A stretch of DNA of 47,382 nucleotides from DASZTU01 sp035493835 (lineage in GTDB: Bacteria > Pseudomonadota > Alphaproteobacteria > Rhizobiales > Devosiaceae): assembly GCA_035493835.1 (NCBI GenBank), contig DATJHO010000056.1, positions 1 through 47,382 of the forward strand. Direction: 5' to 3'. The notes under the pieces were generated by a model. The model saw only the letters and a list, made by a program, of their open reading frames with translations. It was not told the DNA's origin and made no database searches. A program made the translations under genes and the position numbers. Position 1 is the stretch's first letter; every line of letters begins with the position of its first letter. Of this stretch, positions 16,631 through 26,734 are shown piece by piece.

Positions 16631-18501
16631 CGATTGAAACCAGCATTCCGGCTGACACTGGCGTGGAAGCAGGCGCCACCCCGATCGTGTCGATCGAGGG
16701 GCTGCGCGTCGAGTTCAAAACCGACGGCGGTCCGGTCGTTGGCGTCGAGGACGTGAGCTTTTCCATCAACCCGGGCGAAACCGTGTGCGTGGTGGGCGAA
16801 TCCGGCTCCGGCAAGTCGGTTACCTCGCTGTCGCTGCTGCGGCTGGTCGAGTTCGGCGGCGGGCGCATCGCCGGCGGCAGCATGCGCTTCGCCCGCCGCG
16901 ATGGCGCCGTGCTTGATGTGGCCAAGGCAAGCGACGCCGAGATGCGCGCCATCCGTGGCAACGAGATCGGCATGATCTTCCAGGAGCCGATGACATCGCT
17001 CAATCCGGTGTTCACCATCGGCCGGCAACTGATCGACGGGTTGATGCTGCACAAGCACCTGACGCGCGAGGCGGCCGATGCCCGGGCGCTGGAACTGCTG
17101 CGCAAAGTTCGTATCCCCGAGCCGGAGCGGCGGCTGAAGCAATATCCGCACGAGTTGTCGGGTGGTATGCGGCAGCGCGTGGTGATCGCCATGGCCATCG
17201 CTTGCGAACCGCGCCTGCTGATCGCCGACGAGCCGACCACGGCGCTCGACGTGACCATCCAGGCCGAAATCCTCGCCCTCATCGACCGCTTGAAGCGCGA
17301 GAACGGCATGGCCGTGCTGTTCATCACCCACGACATGGCGGTGGTGGCGCAGATGGCGGACCGGGTTGTGGTGATGTATCGCGGCAATGTCGTCGAGCAG
17401 GGCCCGGTCGAGCAGATTTTCGAGGACCCGCGCGAAGACTATACGCGCGCCCTGCTGGCCGCCGTGCCACGGCTCGGCGCCATGCGCGGCAAATCTTCGC
17501 CGGAGCCGATGCCCATCCTAGGCGCAACGGCCGCGCCGCTAACTGCCGCGAGACCCGCGACGCCCAAGCCGGGGAGCAGCCGCGACATCCTGCTCGAGGT
17601 CAAGCACCTCACGACGCGCTTTCCCGTGACAGGCGGCCCGTTGCGGTTGACCGTGGCGAATGTCCACGCCGTCGAAGATGTGAGCTTTTCGATCAACGTC
17701 GGCGAGACCTTTTCGCTGGTCGGTGAATCCGGTTCCGGGAAATCCTCCTGTGGGCGTTCGATCCTGCGGCTGGTCGAGCCGACATCGGGGGAAATGACCC
17801 TCGACGGCTGGGATCTGCGCCGGCTGCGCGGGGCCGATCTGCGCCGCGCCCGCCGCGACATGCAGACCGTGTTCCAGGACCCGTTCGCCTCGCTCAATCC
17901 CTATCGCCGGCTGCGCGACCAGGTGGCCGAGCCGCTCATCAACTACAGGCTGGCCTCGGGGCGCGAACTTGATGACCGGGTTGCGGACCTGTTCGACCGG
18001 GTAGAGTTGCCGCGCAAGTTCTTGAGGCGGTTTCCGCACGAGCTCTCCGGCGGGCAGCGCCAGCGCGTCGCCATCGCCCGGGCGCTTGCCACCAGCCCCA
18101 AGCTGATCATCGCCGATGAGGCCGTGTCGGCGCTGGACGTCTCAGTCCGCGCCCAGATCCTCAACCTGATGATGGAATTGCAGACCGAGTTCGGGCTCTC
18201 CTTCCTGTTCATCAGCCACGACATGGCGGTGGTCGAGCGCATCTCGCACCACATCGGGGTGATGTATATGGGCCGGATCGTTGAGATGGGCCCCCGCGCC
18301 GCCCTGTTCGAAGACCCGCGCCACCCATATACGAAATCGCTCCTGGCTGCCGTGCCGATCCCGGATCCGCGCCAGCGCCGGTTGCACGACGACAGCGCCT
18401 TCCGGGCCGTGCCCTCGCCAGTGTTTCCGATCCGCCACGCGGCGGCGCCCTCGACTTATGATGAGGTATCGCCCGGCCATTTCGTGCTGGAACAGCCCTG
18501 A
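16627..18501 (+). CDS. Fused double ATPase of the peptide-type importer (DppD-DppF fusion)
   Basis: 624 aa with two complete ABC ATPase domains in one chain, like GsiA. Domain 1 (about 20-270): Walker A GESGSGKS with K63, signature LSGGMRQRV, Walker B LLIADEPTTALDV. Domain 2 (about 318-575): Walker A with K372, signature LSGGQRQRV, Walker B LIIADEAVSALDV. A proline/alanine linker joins them, and oligopeptide/dipeptide C-terminal extensions follow each domain. It powers import in operon A, replacing the separate DppD and DppF seen in operon B. The frame is open to 16477, but the ATG at 16627 overlaps the permease stop and begins just before the conserved domain. Note A in place of P in the second Walker B (DEA rather than DEP). 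Confidence 0.93.
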   Translation: MTIETSIPADTGVEAGATPIVSIEGLRVEFKTDGGPVVGVEDVSFSINPGETVCVVGESGSGKSVTSLSLLRLVEFGGGRIAGGSMRFARRDGAVLDVAKASDAEMRAIRGNEIGMIFQEPMTSLNPVFTIGRQLIDGLMLHKHLTREAADARALELLRKVRIPEPERRLKQYPHELSGGMRQRVVIAMAIACEPRLLIADEPTTALDVTIQAEILALIDRLKRENGMAVLFITHDMAVVAQMADRVVVMYRGNVVEQGPVEQIFEDPREDYTRALLAAVPRLGAMRGKSSPEPMPILGATAAPLTAARPATPKPGSSRDILLEVKHLTTRFPVTGGPLRLTVANVHAVEDVSFSINVGETFSLVGESGSGKSSCGRSILRLVEPTSGEMTLDGWDLRRLRGADLRRARRDMQTVFQDPFASLNPYRRLRDQVAEPLINYRLASGRELDDRVADLFDRVELPRKFLRRFPHELSGGQRQRVAIARALATSPKLIIADEAVSALDVSVRAQILNLMMELQTEFGLSFLFISHDMAVVERISHHIGVMYMGRIVEMGPRAALFEDPRHPYTKSLLAAVPIPDPRQRRLHDDSAFRAVPSPVFPIRHAAAPSTYDEVSPGHFVLEQP

Positions 18502-18537
18502 CACCGAGAAATTCAATAGTGGCTTCTGGAGGATGAG

Positions 18538-19704
18538 ATGCCGATCAAAAACCGCCTTTCCGAACTGCACGAGGAAATCACCGCCTGGCGCCGCGACCTC
18601 CACGAAAACCCCGAGCTGCTTTATGAAACGCAGCGCACATCGGCGGTGGTAGCCGCCAAGCTGCGCGAGTTCGGCTGCGACGAGGTGGTGGAGGGCATCG
18701 GCCGCACCGGCGTTGTCGGCCTGATCAAGGGGCGCAGCGACACCGCCGGGCGGGTGGTGGGCCTGCGCGCCGACATGGACGCGTTGCCGATCTTGGAAGC
18801 GACGGGCCTTCCCTACGCCTCCAAGAGCGCCGGCATGATGCACGCCTGCGGGCATGACGGGCACACGGCGATGCTGCTCGGGGCGGCCAAATACCTGTCC
18901 GAGACGCGCAATTTCGATGGTGCGGTGGCGGTGATCTTCCAGCCGGCCGAGGAGGGTGGGGCAGGCGGTCTCGCCATGGTTGAGGACGGGTTGATCGAGC
19001 GCTTCGGCATCAAGGAGGTCTATGGCATGCACAACTCGCCGGGCCTGCCGGTGGGGAGCTTCTCGATCAAGCCCGGCGCCTTTTATGCGGCGACCGACAA
19101 TTTCACCATCGATGTGGTGGGGAAGGGCGGCCACGCGGCGAAGCCCCATGTGTCGATCGATACCACGCTGGTAGCGGCGCAGATCGTGATGGCGTTCCAG
19201 TCGATCGCCTCCCGCACCGCTGACCCGCTGAAATCCGTCGTGGTGTCGGTGACGAGCTTCCGCACGGAAAGCGAGGCCTATAACGTCATCCCGGAGCACG
19301 TCGAATTGCGTGGCACCGTCCGCACCTTCGACAAGGAGCTGCGCCAGCTCGCCGAAGAGCGGCTCAAGGCTCTCGCCACCATGACGGCCGCCGCCTACGG
19401 CGCCAAGGCCATTGTCGACTGGCGACCGGGCTACCCGGCCATGGTCAATTCCGATGTCGAAACCGGCTTTGCGGCCGAGGTGGCGCAGCGCGTCTCGGGT
19501 AAGCCAGTGGTCGAGGCCGCCGCGATCATGGGTGGCGAGGATTTTGCCTACATGCTCGAGGCTTGCCCCGGCGCCTATATCCAGATCGGCAACGGCAACA
19601 CGGCCGACGTCCACCACCCGCTGTACAATTTCAACGACGAGGCGATCCCGCACGGGGCCTCGTATTGGGCCGAACTGGTCGAAACCCGCATGCCGGTGCG
19701 CTGA
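18538..19704 (+). CDS. M20 family metallo-amidohydrolase (HipO/AbgA-like)
   Basis: A 388-aa zinc amidohydrolase of the M20D type that removes acyl groups from N-acyl amino acids, hippurate-like or indole-3-acetyl-amino acid compounds. Motifs: RADMDALPI near residue 80, MHACGHDGH with C104 and H106, QPAEEGG with E138/E139, H165 in GMHN, and a C-terminal DVHHPLYNFND. The dimerisation (lid) domain lies around 185-295. No signal peptide, so it is cytosolic. GGAGG precedes the ATG. In operon A, after the transporter, it likely hydrolyses an imported acyl-amino compound; the natural substrate is not defined by sequence. Confidence 0.93.
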   Translation: MPIKNRLSELHEEITAWRRDLHENPELLYETQRTSAVVAAKLREFGCDEVVEGIGRTGVVGLIKGRSDTAGRVVGLRADMDALPILEATGLPYASKSAGMMHACGHDGHTAMLLGAAKYLSETRNFDGAVAVIFQPAEEGGAGGLAMVEDGLIERFGIKEVYGMHNSPGLPVGSFSIKPGAFYAATDNFTIDVVGKGGHAAKPHVSIDTTLVAAQIVMAFQSIASRTADPLKSVVVSVTSFRTESEAYNVIPEHVELRGTVRTFDKELRQLAEERLKALATMTAAAYGAKAIVDWRPGYPAMVNSDVETGFAAEVAQRVSGKPVVEAAAIMGGEDFAYMLEACPGAYIQIGNGNTADVHHPLYNFNDEAIPHGASYWAELVETRMPVR

Positions 19705-19798
19705 CCGGCAATGTCTCCGAGAGGGCCATCGAGAACATGTTGCTCGGCGGCCCGCCGATCACTGTTCGTTTAAACCTGCCGTGTGCGAAGGAGAATTC

Positions 19799-20755
19799 AT
19801 GTCTGTTCATCACTTGAACGCCACCCCCGGGACCGTGAACTGGGGGCGCTTCGCCGCCGAAATTCCACCCGTGCTCGAGGTGCAGTCTGGCGACACCGTC
19901 GTCATCGAAACGCTGAGCGGGCGGGCTGCCGTGTTCCCCCCCGAAGGGTCGGGTATGAATGTTTCGCCGGCGCTGCGGGCGATCAACGAGGCCGACCTGC
20001 CGATGCGCTTCGGGCACCTGCTGACAGGCCCCGTGGCCATTGCCGGCGCCCAGCCGGGCGACGTGCTCGAAGTCAGGATCGAGAAGGTCGAACTCGGCGC
20101 CGATTGGGGGTTTAACGCGCTATCGCCCTTCGCGGGGACCCTCGCCGGCGACTTCGTCATTTCCAAGCAGACGCTGACGCATATTCCCATCGATCAGAAG
20201 GGCCGGACGGCGCGCCTGCCCTGGGGAATCGAGCTGGAACTCGATCCCTTCTTCGGGGTCATGGGCGTGGCGCCGCCGCCCCATTTCGGCGAAATCACCT
20301 CGCGCGAGCCGCGCATTCACGGCGGCAATATCGACAACAAGTTACTGACCGCAGGTTCGACGCTCTATCTGCCGGTTTGGGCCGAAGGTGCACTGTTTTC
20401 CTGCGGCGACGGGCACGGCACCCAGGGTGACGGGGAGGTTTGCATCACCGCGTTGGAGACGGCGCTCACCGGCACCTTCACGTTCCTCCTGCACAAGCCG
20501 GACGAGATGAAGATCACCTATCCCCGGGCCGAAACCCCGGAACTCTACATCTCCATGGGCTTTCACGCCGACCTCGACGATGCGCTCGAGATCGCCCTCA
20601 GGGAAATGATTGCGATCATCTGCGAGCGCACCAGCCTGGGGCAGACGGAGGCCTATCAATTGTGCTCGCTGGCGGCTGATTTTGCAGTGACGCAATCGGT
20701 GAACGGCGAAAAAGGCGTTCACGGCAAGCTCGCAAAGAAGCTGCTGATGCGCTGA
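19799..20755 (+). CDS. Acetamidase/formamidase family protein
   Basis: A 318-aa member of the FmdA/AmdA family, which hydrolyses formamide or acetamide to ammonia and the acid. Family features: VVIETLSGRA near the start, HLLTGPVAIAGAQPGDVLEV, RIHGGNIDNKLLTAGSTLYL in the middle, and the GALFSCGDGHGTQGDGEV segment carrying the conserved Asp/His residues. The frame is open much further upstream, but GAAGGAGAATTC directly before the ATG at 19799 fixes this start. Last gene of operon A, 94 bp after the M20 hydrolase. Together with the amidase it implies that small amides and ammonia are released from the imported compound. Confidence 0.9.
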   Translation: MSVHHLNATPGTVNWGRFAAEIPPVLEVQSGDTVVIETLSGRAAVFPPEGSGMNVSPALRAINEADLPMRFGHLLTGPVAIAGAQPGDVLEVRIEKVELGADWGFNALSPFAGTLAGDFVISKQTLTHIPIDQKGRTARLPWGIELELDPFFGVMGVAPPPHFGEITSREPRIHGGNIDNKLLTAGSTLYLPVWAEGALFSCGDGHGTQGDGEVCITALETALTGTFTFLLHKPDEMKITYPRAETPELYISMGFHADLDDALEIALREMIAIICERTSLGQTEAYQLCSLAADFAVTQSVNGEKGVHGKLAKKLLMR

Positions 20756-21195
20756 GGGCGAGGGGCAGGGGCGAGGCGCTGTCGCTCTTGCCGACGCGTC
20801 TGCCGCTCCCACCCTTTGCGCTGCTCGCGACTCCCGCGGTTGGGCGGCTTGCCCGTGGGGCCGCCTCGCTGCCCTCAAAAGGGAGGCGGTGGAGCGAGAT
20901 GACGAAGGGAGACCGTGCGCCGCGCCCGCGGCCCGCGCGAACGGGCTTGGTTGGCTAAAGTGTATGCACTTTTCTAGCGCAGCCAGACCAAGAAATTACT
21001 ACCACGACATGGCCATGTTGCTTTCTATCGGCTTGGTTCCGAATGCATTTCGTGATGCGCGGACCGATGGGATCTGCAACCTCTCTCCTCGATTTCCCGT
21101 CCAACTGTATTTGCTGTTGAGTGCCTATGAGCAATCTGTAGGCATAGCGCAAATTTGGTCTTGCTTTAGGCAAAAATCTGGTCCTTGCTGTCTGT
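20756..21195. other. Regulatory gap before operon B
   Basis: No gene with support. CCGCCTC (20861-20867) and GAGGCGG (20883-20889) can pair and may end operon A. A perfect palindrome AAAGTG-TATG-CACTTT lies at 20957-20972 as a second candidate operator. Near 21150-21195 two related direct repeats (TTTGGTCTTGCT and TCTGGTCCTTGCT) precede the GntR-type dyad. No clear -35/-10 pair was found. Confidence 0.45.
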
Positions 21196-21215
21196 ACCAA
21201 TTCAACATTGGTCCA
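21193..21215. promoter_or_regulatory. Second GntR-type operator, before operon B
   Basis: TGTACCAAT-TCAAC-ATTGGTCCA: core ACCAAT-N5-ATTGGT identical in arms and spacing to the gntR operator at 10624-10646, with 8 of 9 arm positions paired. It sits 78 bp before the first ATPase start of operon B. Confidence 0.65.
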
Positions 21216-21292
21216 GCAGACTGCGAGGCGGAGCGTGAAAGCGACGGACGAGGTCAGCGTGACGGCAAACGGGACAACGGGAGCGTTGGCCC

Positions 21293-22338
<1,046 letters not shown>

Positions 22339-22339
<1 letters not shown>

Positions 22340-23430
22340 TGCCCGTATCGCCTGAAAAGCCGATCCTCGAAACCCGCGACATCACCAAATATTTCGGCGG
22401 CGGCTCGGGGCGGCTCACCTCCACGCCGACGGTTTACGCCGTGGACGGCGTCACCCTTTCGATCAATCGAGGCGAGACCTTCGCCATCGTCGGCGAGTCC
22501 GGCTGCGGCAAGTCCACGCTGGCGCGGCTGCTGCTGCGCTTGATCGAGCCGACCGCCGGCCAGGTGCTCTACGACGGCAAGGATTTGACCGCGTTGCCCC
22601 CCGGCGAGATGCGGCGCCTGCGCGCCGACATGCAGATCATTTTCCAGGATCCGTTTTCCTCGCTCAATCCGCGGATGAACGTTGGGAAGCTGATCGAGGA
22701 GCCGCTGCTGGTCCATACCGGCATGACCGCCGCGCAACGGCGGGCGCGGGTGACCGAACTGCTGCAGCAGGTTGGCCTCAGGCCCGAGCACGCCAATCGT
22801 TATGCGCACGAATTTTCCGGCGGCCAGCGCCAGCGCATCGGCATCGCCCGCGCGCTTGCCTCCAATCCGAAACTGCTGGTCGGCGACGAGCCGGTCTCGG
22901 CGCTCGATGTGTCGGTGCAGGCGCAGATCATCAACCTGCTCGGCGATCTGAAGCAGGCTTTTGGGCTCACGCTGGTGATCATCGCCCACGACCTCGCCGT
23001 CATCCGGCACATGAGCGACCGGGTTGCGGTGATGTATCTGGGCCGGATCGTGGAAACGGGCGATGCCGAAAGCCTCTTCGACCGGCCGCTCCATCCCTAT
23101 ACGCAGGCCTTGATCCATTCCATTCCGGTCCCGGTGCCCGGGCGTCCGGCGCAAAAGACCAAGATCAGCGGCGATATGCCATCGCCTGTCGCGCCGCCCC
23201 CCGGCTGCCGCTTCCACACCCGTTGCCCGTTCGCCGTCGACATCTGTCGCCAGAAGGAGCCGGCGCTTGCCACCTCGGATGAGGAGGGGCGCTTCGTCGC
23301 CTGCCATCGCTGGCGCGACTTGCCGCATGCCGGCATCTCCGGCGTCGTCGCCGCCATTCGCACGCCTGAGGCGGAGCGCCGCTTCGCGCTCTACGCCGAT
23401 CGCAGCAGGGCAGGCGCCGTGACCGATTGA
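22339..23430 (+). CDS. ABC transporter ATPase, DppF type
   Basis: A 363-aa partner ATPase. Walker A GESGCGKST with K58, Q-loop IIFQDPFSSLNPRMNVG, signature FSGGQRQRIGIARA (F replaces the usual L before SGG), Walker B LLVGDEPVSALDV and H-loop IIAHDLAVIRHMSD. The C-terminal extension has CRFHTRCPFAVDIC, again the Cys motif of Dpp/Opp ATPases. The frame is open upstream to 22240, but the ATG at 22339 overlaps the stop of the DppD-type gene, so that start was chosen. The tail beyond about residue 325 is slightly longer than in typical DppF. Confidence 0.93.
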
Positions 23431-23494
23431 GCCATCACGTTTGTTGCAACGCCCTTGGGGGGACCGCGGGCGCAAGAGGAAAGGGACTGGCCGC

Positions 23495-25000
23495 ATGAAA
23501 CTGAAACCGCTTCTCCTTGCCGTAGCCGTAATCGGGGGCCTGACCGGCCCTACCATTGCCGCCGATCTCAGAATCGGGCTGGCCGAGGATCCTGATCTGC
23601 TCGATCCCGATCAGGCCCGCACCTTCGTCGGCCGCATCGTCTTTACGGCCATGTGCGACAAGCTCGTGGACATCACGCCGGATCTCAAACTCGTGCCGCA
23701 GCTTGCGACCGACTGGAACTGGTCGGGCGACGGCACCGTGCTGACCATGGACCTGCGCCAGGGCGTGACCTTCCAGGACGGCACGCCGTTCAACGCGCAG
23801 GCGGTCGTCGACAACATCGACCGCTCACAAAACCTGCCGGGTTCCAAGCGCAAGAGCGAGTTGGCGTCGGTGAAGTCGGTCGAGGCGACCGGCGACTACA
23901 AGGTGGCCTTCCACCTCGCCAGCGCCGATGCAACGCTCCTGGCGCAACTCGCCGATCGTGCCGGCATGATGCTGTCGCCGACTGCCTTCAAGAAGGAGGG
24001 CGCCAAATTCAGCGACAATCCAGTCTGTTCAGGCCCCTATGCATTCAAGAGCCGGGTGCAGCAGGACCGCATCGTGCTCGACAAATATCCGGGCTACTGG
24101 AATGCGGCCGCCTACAAGTTCGATACGGTCACCTATTTGCCGATTCCGGATGCGACGGTGCGCTTGGCCAATCTGCGCTCCGGCGATCTTGACCTGATCG
24201 AGCGCGTTTCGCCCACCGACTCCAAGACGGTCAAGGACGATCCCGGCCTCGCTTATGCCGACGCGGTGAGCCTTGGTTATCAGGGCATCACCGTAAATAC
24301 CGACAACGGCCCGGCGTCCGACAACCCGTTCAGCAAGCAGAAGCTGCTGCGCCAGGCCTTCTCGCTCGCCATCGACCGCGACGCGCTCAACCAGGTGGTG
24401 TTCAACGGCGACTATGCGCCCGGCAACCAGCCCTTCCCACCCGATAGCCCTTGGTACAACAAGGTCGATCCCATTCGGCAGCGCGACGTCGCCAAGGCCA
24501 AGGAGCTGATGAAAGAGGCCGGCGTGAGCTCGGTCGAACTGGACATGACCGTCCCCAACGATCCGCTGAATCTCCAGATCGGCCAGGTCTTGCAGTCGAT
24601 GGTCGGCGAGGCGGGCTTCAACCTCAAGCTCAAGTCCACCGAATTCGCCACCATGCTCAGCGAGCAGACGGCCGGCCGCTTCGTCGCCGATCTGGTGGGC
24701 TGGTCCGGCCGCGTCGACCCCGACGGGAACATCCACGAGTTCACCACCTGCAAGGGCGGCCTCAACGATTCCAAGTACTGCAATGCCGAGGTGGACCAAC
24801 TGCTCGATGGCGCCCGCAAGACCACGGATGTGGCGGCCCGCAAGGCCAAGTACGATGCCGCCGACGTGATCCTGAACGCCGATCTGCCGATCATCTACCT
24901 TTACCACCAGACCTGGATCTGGGCGATGAACAAGAAGGTTACCGGCTTCGTCCCCTATCCCGACGGGATGATCCGCCTCGCCGGCGTCAGCAAGAGCTGA
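23495..25000 (+). CDS. Peptide-type substrate-binding protein, paralogue 1
   Basis: 501 aa, family-5 solute-binding protein with a Sec signal peptide (MKLKPLLLAVAVIGG ... TIAA, cleavage near 22). Visible features: VLTMDLRQGVTFQDGTPFNA, AQAVVDNIDRS, GPYAFKSRVQQDRIVL and RQAFSLAIDRDALNQVVF. The start was moved from the open-frame beginning at 23441 to the ATG at 23495, which begins the signal peptide. The next gene encodes a closely similar protein of exactly the same length. It feeds the DppBC-type permeases of operon B. Presence of gamma-glutamyltransferase at the end of the operon suggests gamma-glutamyl compounds such as glutathione or its conjugates as substrate, an inference only. Confidence 0.92.
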   Translation: MKLKPLLLAVAVIGGLTGPTIAADLRIGLAEDPDLLDPDQARTFVGRIVFTAMCDKLVDITPDLKLVPQLATDWNWSGDGTVLTMDLRQGVTFQDGTPFNAQAVVDNIDRSQNLPGSKRKSELASVKSVEATGDYKVAFHLASADATLLAQLADRAGMMLSPTAFKKEGAKFSDNPVCSGPYAFKSRVQQDRIVLDKYPGYWNAAAYKFDTVTYLPIPDATVRLANLRSGDLDLIERVSPTDSKTVKDDPGLAYADAVSLGYQGITVNTDNGPASDNPFSKQKLLRQAFSLAIDRDALNQVVFNGDYAPGNQPFPPDSPWYNKVDPIRQRDVAKAKELMKEAGVSSVELDMTVPNDPLNLQIGQVLQSMVGEAGFNLKLKSTEFATMLSEQTAGRFVADLVGWSGRVDPDGNIHEFTTCKGGLNDSKYCNAEVDQLLDGARKTTDVAARKAKYDAADVILNADLPIIYLYHQTWIWAMNKKVTGFVPYPDGMIRLAGVSKS

Positions 25001-25062
25001 CCTTCGGGTTTGGGCGACGCCGCGCGGCCGCTGCCCACCCCCTCCTTGTACCGATGGCTGTC

Positions 25063-25083
25063 GCCGCCCGTCGCCCGGGCGGC
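25063..25083 (+). other. GC hairpin between the two binding-protein genes
   Basis: GCCGCCCG-TCGCC-CGGGCGGC, a perfect 8-bp stem, lies in the 164-bp gap after the first binding-protein gene, analogous to the hairpin after the operon A binding protein. Confidence 0.45.
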
Positions 25084-25164
25084 GGCTGAAACCGAGGCAG
25101 GCGGCCGCAGCAGGGCAAAGGCCGCCCAGCAATGTGCTCGATGCGAACCAGAGGACACCCCACA

Positions 25165-26670
25165 ATGAAGCTGAAATCTCTCGCCTTCGCTCTTGCCATC
25201 TCCGCGGCGCTGACCGGGCCGGCGCTCGCGACCGATCTCAGGATCGGCATTGGCGAAGACCCCGACGCGCTCGATCCCGATCAGTCTCGCACCTTCGTGG
25301 GCGAGGTGATCTTTGCCGCCATGTGCGACAAGCTGGTCAACATCACCCCCGACCTTACCATCATCCCGCAACTCGCGACCGACTGGAACTGGTCGGGGGA
25401 TGGCACGGAGCTGACCATGGACCTGCGCAAGGGCGTGACGTTCCAGGATGGCACCCCGTTCAACGCCCAGGCCGTAGTCGACAATATCGACCGGTCGCAG
25501 CATCTGCCGGAATCCCGTCGCAAGAGCGAGCTGACCTCCGTCAAGTCGGTCGAGGCAGCGGGGGAGTATCAGGTGAAGTTCAACCTCAGCGCGCCCGATG
25601 CCACGCTGCTGGCGACGCTGGCCGCCCGCTCGGGAGCGATGATGTCGCCAACGGCGTTCAAAAAGGATGGCCTCGACTTCGCCAATCATCCGGTCTGCGC
25701 CGGGCCGTTCGAGTTCAAAAGCCGGGTACAGCAGGATCGTATCGTGCTGCAAAAATATCCCGGCTACTGGGATGCCGATAAGATCAAGGTCGATACCGTC
25801 ACCTACCTGCCGATCCCGGATGCGACGGTGCGCCTGGCCAACTTGCGCTCGGGCGATCTCGACATCATCGAGCGCGTCGCGCCGACCGACGCCCAGTCTG
25901 TCAAGGACGACCCCAGCCTCACCTACGCGGACGCGCCGGGCATCGGCTACCAGGGCCTGACCATCAACATCAACAATGGCACGGGGGCCGGCAATCCCTT
26001 CGCCAAGAGCAACCTCTTGCGGCAGGCGTTCTCGCTGTCGATCGACCGCGATGCCCTCAACCAGGTGGTGTTCAACGGCGCCTATACGCCCGGCAACCAG
26101 CCCGCCTCGCCGAAAAGTCCCTGGTATGACCAGGACCTCCCGGTGCCCGCGCGTGACGTCGCCAAGGCCGAGGCGCTGATGAAGCAGGCGGGCGTGGATC
26201 GTGTCGACCTCCAGCTCACGGTCCCCAATAACCCGCAGTCGATGCAGCTTGCCCAGGTGATCCAGTCGATGGTTGCCGAATCCGGGTTCAAGCTGAATAT
26301 AAAGGCCACGGAATTCGCCACCATGCTCGCCGCCCAGACGGCCGGCGACTATCAGGCCGACCTCGTCGGCTGGTCGGGCTATGTCGACCCGGACGCGAAC
26401 CTCAATCCGTTCGTGACCTGCAACGGCGGCATCAACGACAGCAAGTATTGCGATCCGGCGCTCGACAAGCTGATGCAGGCAGGGCGTGCCTCGACAGATC
26501 CTGCAGCGCGCAAGAAGGCCTATGACGCCGCACGCGTCATCCTCGATCGCGATTTGCCGCTGATCTACCTCTACCACCCGACCTGGATCTGGGCCATGGG
26601 CAAGAAGGTGACCGGCTTCGTGCCCTATCCGGACGGCCTGATCCGCCTCGAGGGTGTCTCGAAGAGCTGA
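25165..26670 (+). CDS. Peptide-type substrate-binding protein, paralogue 2
   Basis: 501 aa, in tandem with and highly similar to the preceding binding protein over its whole length (by eye about three quarters identical), including identical blocks such as WNWSGDGT, GVTFQDGTPFNAQAVVDNID, KSRVQQDRIVL and the ending KKVTGFVPYPDG ... GVSKS. Signal peptide MKLKSLAFALAISAALTGPA, cleavage after ALA near 22. Synonymous and amino-acid differences are spread evenly, so this is an established duplication rather than a very recent one. The two may deliver different ligands to one permease pair. Confidence 0.92.
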   Translation: MKLKSLAFALAISAALTGPALATDLRIGIGEDPDALDPDQSRTFVGEVIFAAMCDKLVNITPDLTIIPQLATDWNWSGDGTELTMDLRKGVTFQDGTPFNAQAVVDNIDRSQHLPESRRKSELTSVKSVEAAGEYQVKFNLSAPDATLLATLAARSGAMMSPTAFKKDGLDFANHPVCAGPFEFKSRVQQDRIVLQKYPGYWDADKIKVDTVTYLPIPDATVRLANLRSGDLDIIERVAPTDAQSVKDDPSLTYADAPGIGYQGLTININNGTGAGNPFAKSNLLRQAFSLSIDRDALNQVVFNGAYTPGNQPASPKSPWYDQDLPVPARDVAKAEALMKQAGVDRVDLQLTVPNNPQSMQLAQVIQSMVAESGFKLNIKATEFATMLAAQTAGDYQADLVGWSGYVDPDANLNPFVTCNGGINDSKYCDPALDKLMQAGRASTDPAARKKAYDAARVILDRDLPLIYLYHPTWIWAMGKKVTGFVPYPDGLIRLEGVSKS

Positions 26671-26734
26671 CCATCCGGCGGGCAGCCCCTGGCTGCCCGC
26701 CTTCCCACGGCACGTTCAGCGGACAGTTGAAACC

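Noticed and set aside
18142..19653. 503-codon minus open frame opposite the fused ATPase and M20 genes
   Set aside because: Spans two well-supported plus genes and shows a His/Arg/Gly-rich shadow composition.
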